From: Desulfobacteraceae bacterium
Lineage (GTDB): Bacteria > Desulfobacterota > DSM-4660 > Desulfatiglandales > Desulfatiglandaceae
Reading direction: 5' to 3'
NCBI GenBank assembly: GCA_030642205.1
Contig: DAOWOF010000134.1
Coordinates: 1-6,602, forward strand
DNA: 6,602 bases
Below the pieces are notes generated by a model. That model did no database searches. It saw only the letters and a list, made by a program, of their open reading frames with translations, and was not told where the DNA came from. Positions 5,778-6,602 of the stretch are shown here, one piece after another. Both the position numbers and the translations under genes were made by a program. Each line of letters starts with the position of its first letter. Position 1 is the stretch's first letter.

Positions 5778-6503
5778 ATGGGTTATGAAGTCAAACTTGA
5801 GATATTTGAAGGCCCCATGGATTTGTTGTTATATCTTATCCATAAAAATAAACTGGATATTTTTGACATCCCCATTGCGACTATAACTGATCAATACCTG
5901 GAATATCTTGAATTTATGGAGGCCTTTAATATCACCCTGGCAGGTGATTTTCTTGTAATGGCCTCAACTTTAATCCATATAAAATCAAAGATGTTGTTGC
6001 CTGAATTTAAAGATGATGATAAAGAGGATCCTCTTCTTGAGATCACAGGGCCCCTTTTGGAGTATGCAGGTCTTAAAAAAGCCGCTATTGAACTCTCGGA
6101 CAGGTCAAGATTGGACAGAGATGTCTTTATCAGAAAGTCTACTATACAACCGGATCTGACAATCAAGGATGAAGACTATCATGATGTTAATGTTTTCCAG
6201 TTGATAAATGCGTTTAAAAAATTCTTGAAACAGTCCACGCCTGAAGTCCCGCTAAAGTTCCGTGTTGAAAAATGGTCGATTAAAGACGCATGTGAGAAGA
6301 TTCTATTTATTCTAAAAGGGCATAAAGAAATCATCTTTCATGAAATCTTCCATGCTAAACATAGTATTTCGGAATTTATAATTACCTTTTTAGCTCTTTT
6401 AGAATTGATCCATATGGGTCTTATAAAAGTCGTTCAACCTACCCAGGAAAGCCATATAAGATTAAGTCTGGCTTTTGATGTCCTGGGAGAAAGCCATGGA
6501 TGA
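5778..6503 (+). CDS. scpA: Segregation and condensation protein A (kleisin)
   Basis: ScpA is the kleisin that bridges the two SMC head domains and recruits ScpB dimers, forming the condensin-like complex that compacts and separates newly replicated chromosomes. The 241-residue protein is of normal length. Seen: the signature N-terminus (VKLEIFEGPMDLLLYLI, residues 5-21) and KLDIFDIPIATITDQYLEYL (25-44), part of the helical bundle that contacts the SMC neck; LAGDFLVMASTLIHIKSKML (54-73); an acidic linker at about 78-90; and a C-terminal winged-helix domain (about 165-235) with IIFHEIF and FLALLELIHMGLIKV, which binds the SMC cap. ATG 5778 is preferred over TTG 5757 because AAGGA (5764-5768) lies 9 bases before it and the family starts close to this motif. 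It follows trpS by 4 bases and overlaps scpB, so the three are very likely one transcript. Confidence 0.97.
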   Translation: MGYEVKLEIFEGPMDLLLYLIHKNKLDIFDIPIATITDQYLEYLEFMEAFNITLAGDFLVMASTLIHIKSKMLLPEFKDDDKEDPLLEITGPLLEYAGLKKAAIELSDRSRLDRDVFIRKSTIQPDLTIKDEDYHDVNVFQLINAFKKFLKQSTPEVPLKFRVEKWSIKDACEKILFILKGHKEIIFHEIFHAKHSISEFIITFLALLELIHMGLIKVVQPTQESHIRLSLAFDVLGESHG

Positions 6504-6602
6504 ATCTTTAAAATCGCTCAAATTGATAATTGAAGCTCTTCTTTTTGCTTCGGAAAAACCGATTATGGCTTATGAAATCCATAATAGATGCTTGCCGGAT
6601 GA
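6496..6602 (+). CDS. scpB: Segregation and condensation protein B, N-terminal 35 codons (cut by window end)
   Basis: Only the first 35 codons are present. They read MDESLKSLKLIIEALLFASE followed by KPIMAYEI. The pattern 'L..IIEALLFASEKP' is the usual start of ScpB, whose tandem winged-helix domains bind the ScpA linker in the SMC-ScpAB complex. The ATG at 6496 overlaps the end of scpA by 8 bases, and GGGAG (6485-6489) inside scpA serves as ribosome binding site, so translation is probably coupled and keeps the two partners in proportion. The remainder lies beyond the window. Identification rests on the N-terminal motif plus the gene order. Confidence 0.92.
   Translation, partial: MDESLKSLKLIIEALLFASEKPIMAYEIHNRCLPD

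Noticed and set aside
5891..6166. Minus-strand open frame inside scpA
   Set aside because: Shadow of the conserved scpA frame with no domain features.

Overview
The window comes from an AT-rich bacterial chromosome. Gene content points to an anaerobic, sulfate-reducer-like member of the Desulfobacterota. This rests on three things: a large DHH-CBS-CBS-tRNA nucleotidyltransferase fusion, a membrane-anchored M23 peptidase with a long Ig-like middle region, and a trpS-scpA-scpB cluster, all of which are familiar in that phylum. The assignment is by family resemblance only; no species is claimed.

Layout. (1) 41-1421, minus strand: an M23 (LytM-type) cell-wall peptidase gene split into two overlapping frames. 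1128-1421 encodes the N-terminal membrane anchor. 41-1177 encodes the rest, with an intact zinc site. (2) 1422-1885: a long divergent gap. It holds weak promoter candidates for both sides, a possible 43-residue small ORF with its own ribosome binding site (1603-1734), two consecutive hairpins ending in a T-run (1647-1720), and a strong Shine-Dalgarno that leads to ATG immediately followed by TAA (1833-1851). (3) 1886-4555, plus strand: an approximately 890-residue protein joining a DHH/DHHA1 phosphoesterase, two CBS domains and a class II CCA-type nucleotidyltransferase. (4) 4556-4768: a 213-base leader with a promoter candidate and a possible structure that pairs with the trpS Shine-Dalgarno. 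(5) 4769 to the end, plus strand: trpS, then scpA 4 bases later, then the first 35 codons of scpB overlapping scpA by 8 bases, apparently one operon.

Functionally, the plus-strand genes are housekeeping: tRNA 3'-end maturation or repair, tryptophan charging, and the kleisin and partner subunit of the SMC chromosome-condensation complex. The minus-strand gene acts on peptidoglycan in the cell envelope.

The most notable point is that two genes in this short window are each interrupted near the 5' end by what looks like one extra base. In both, the correct frame returns if the U of the first in-frame stop codon is skipped. Simple indels or assembly error are the likeliest cause, but recoding at stops is testable. 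I saw no mobile element, CRISPR array, tRNA or rRNA, and no clear new multigene system.
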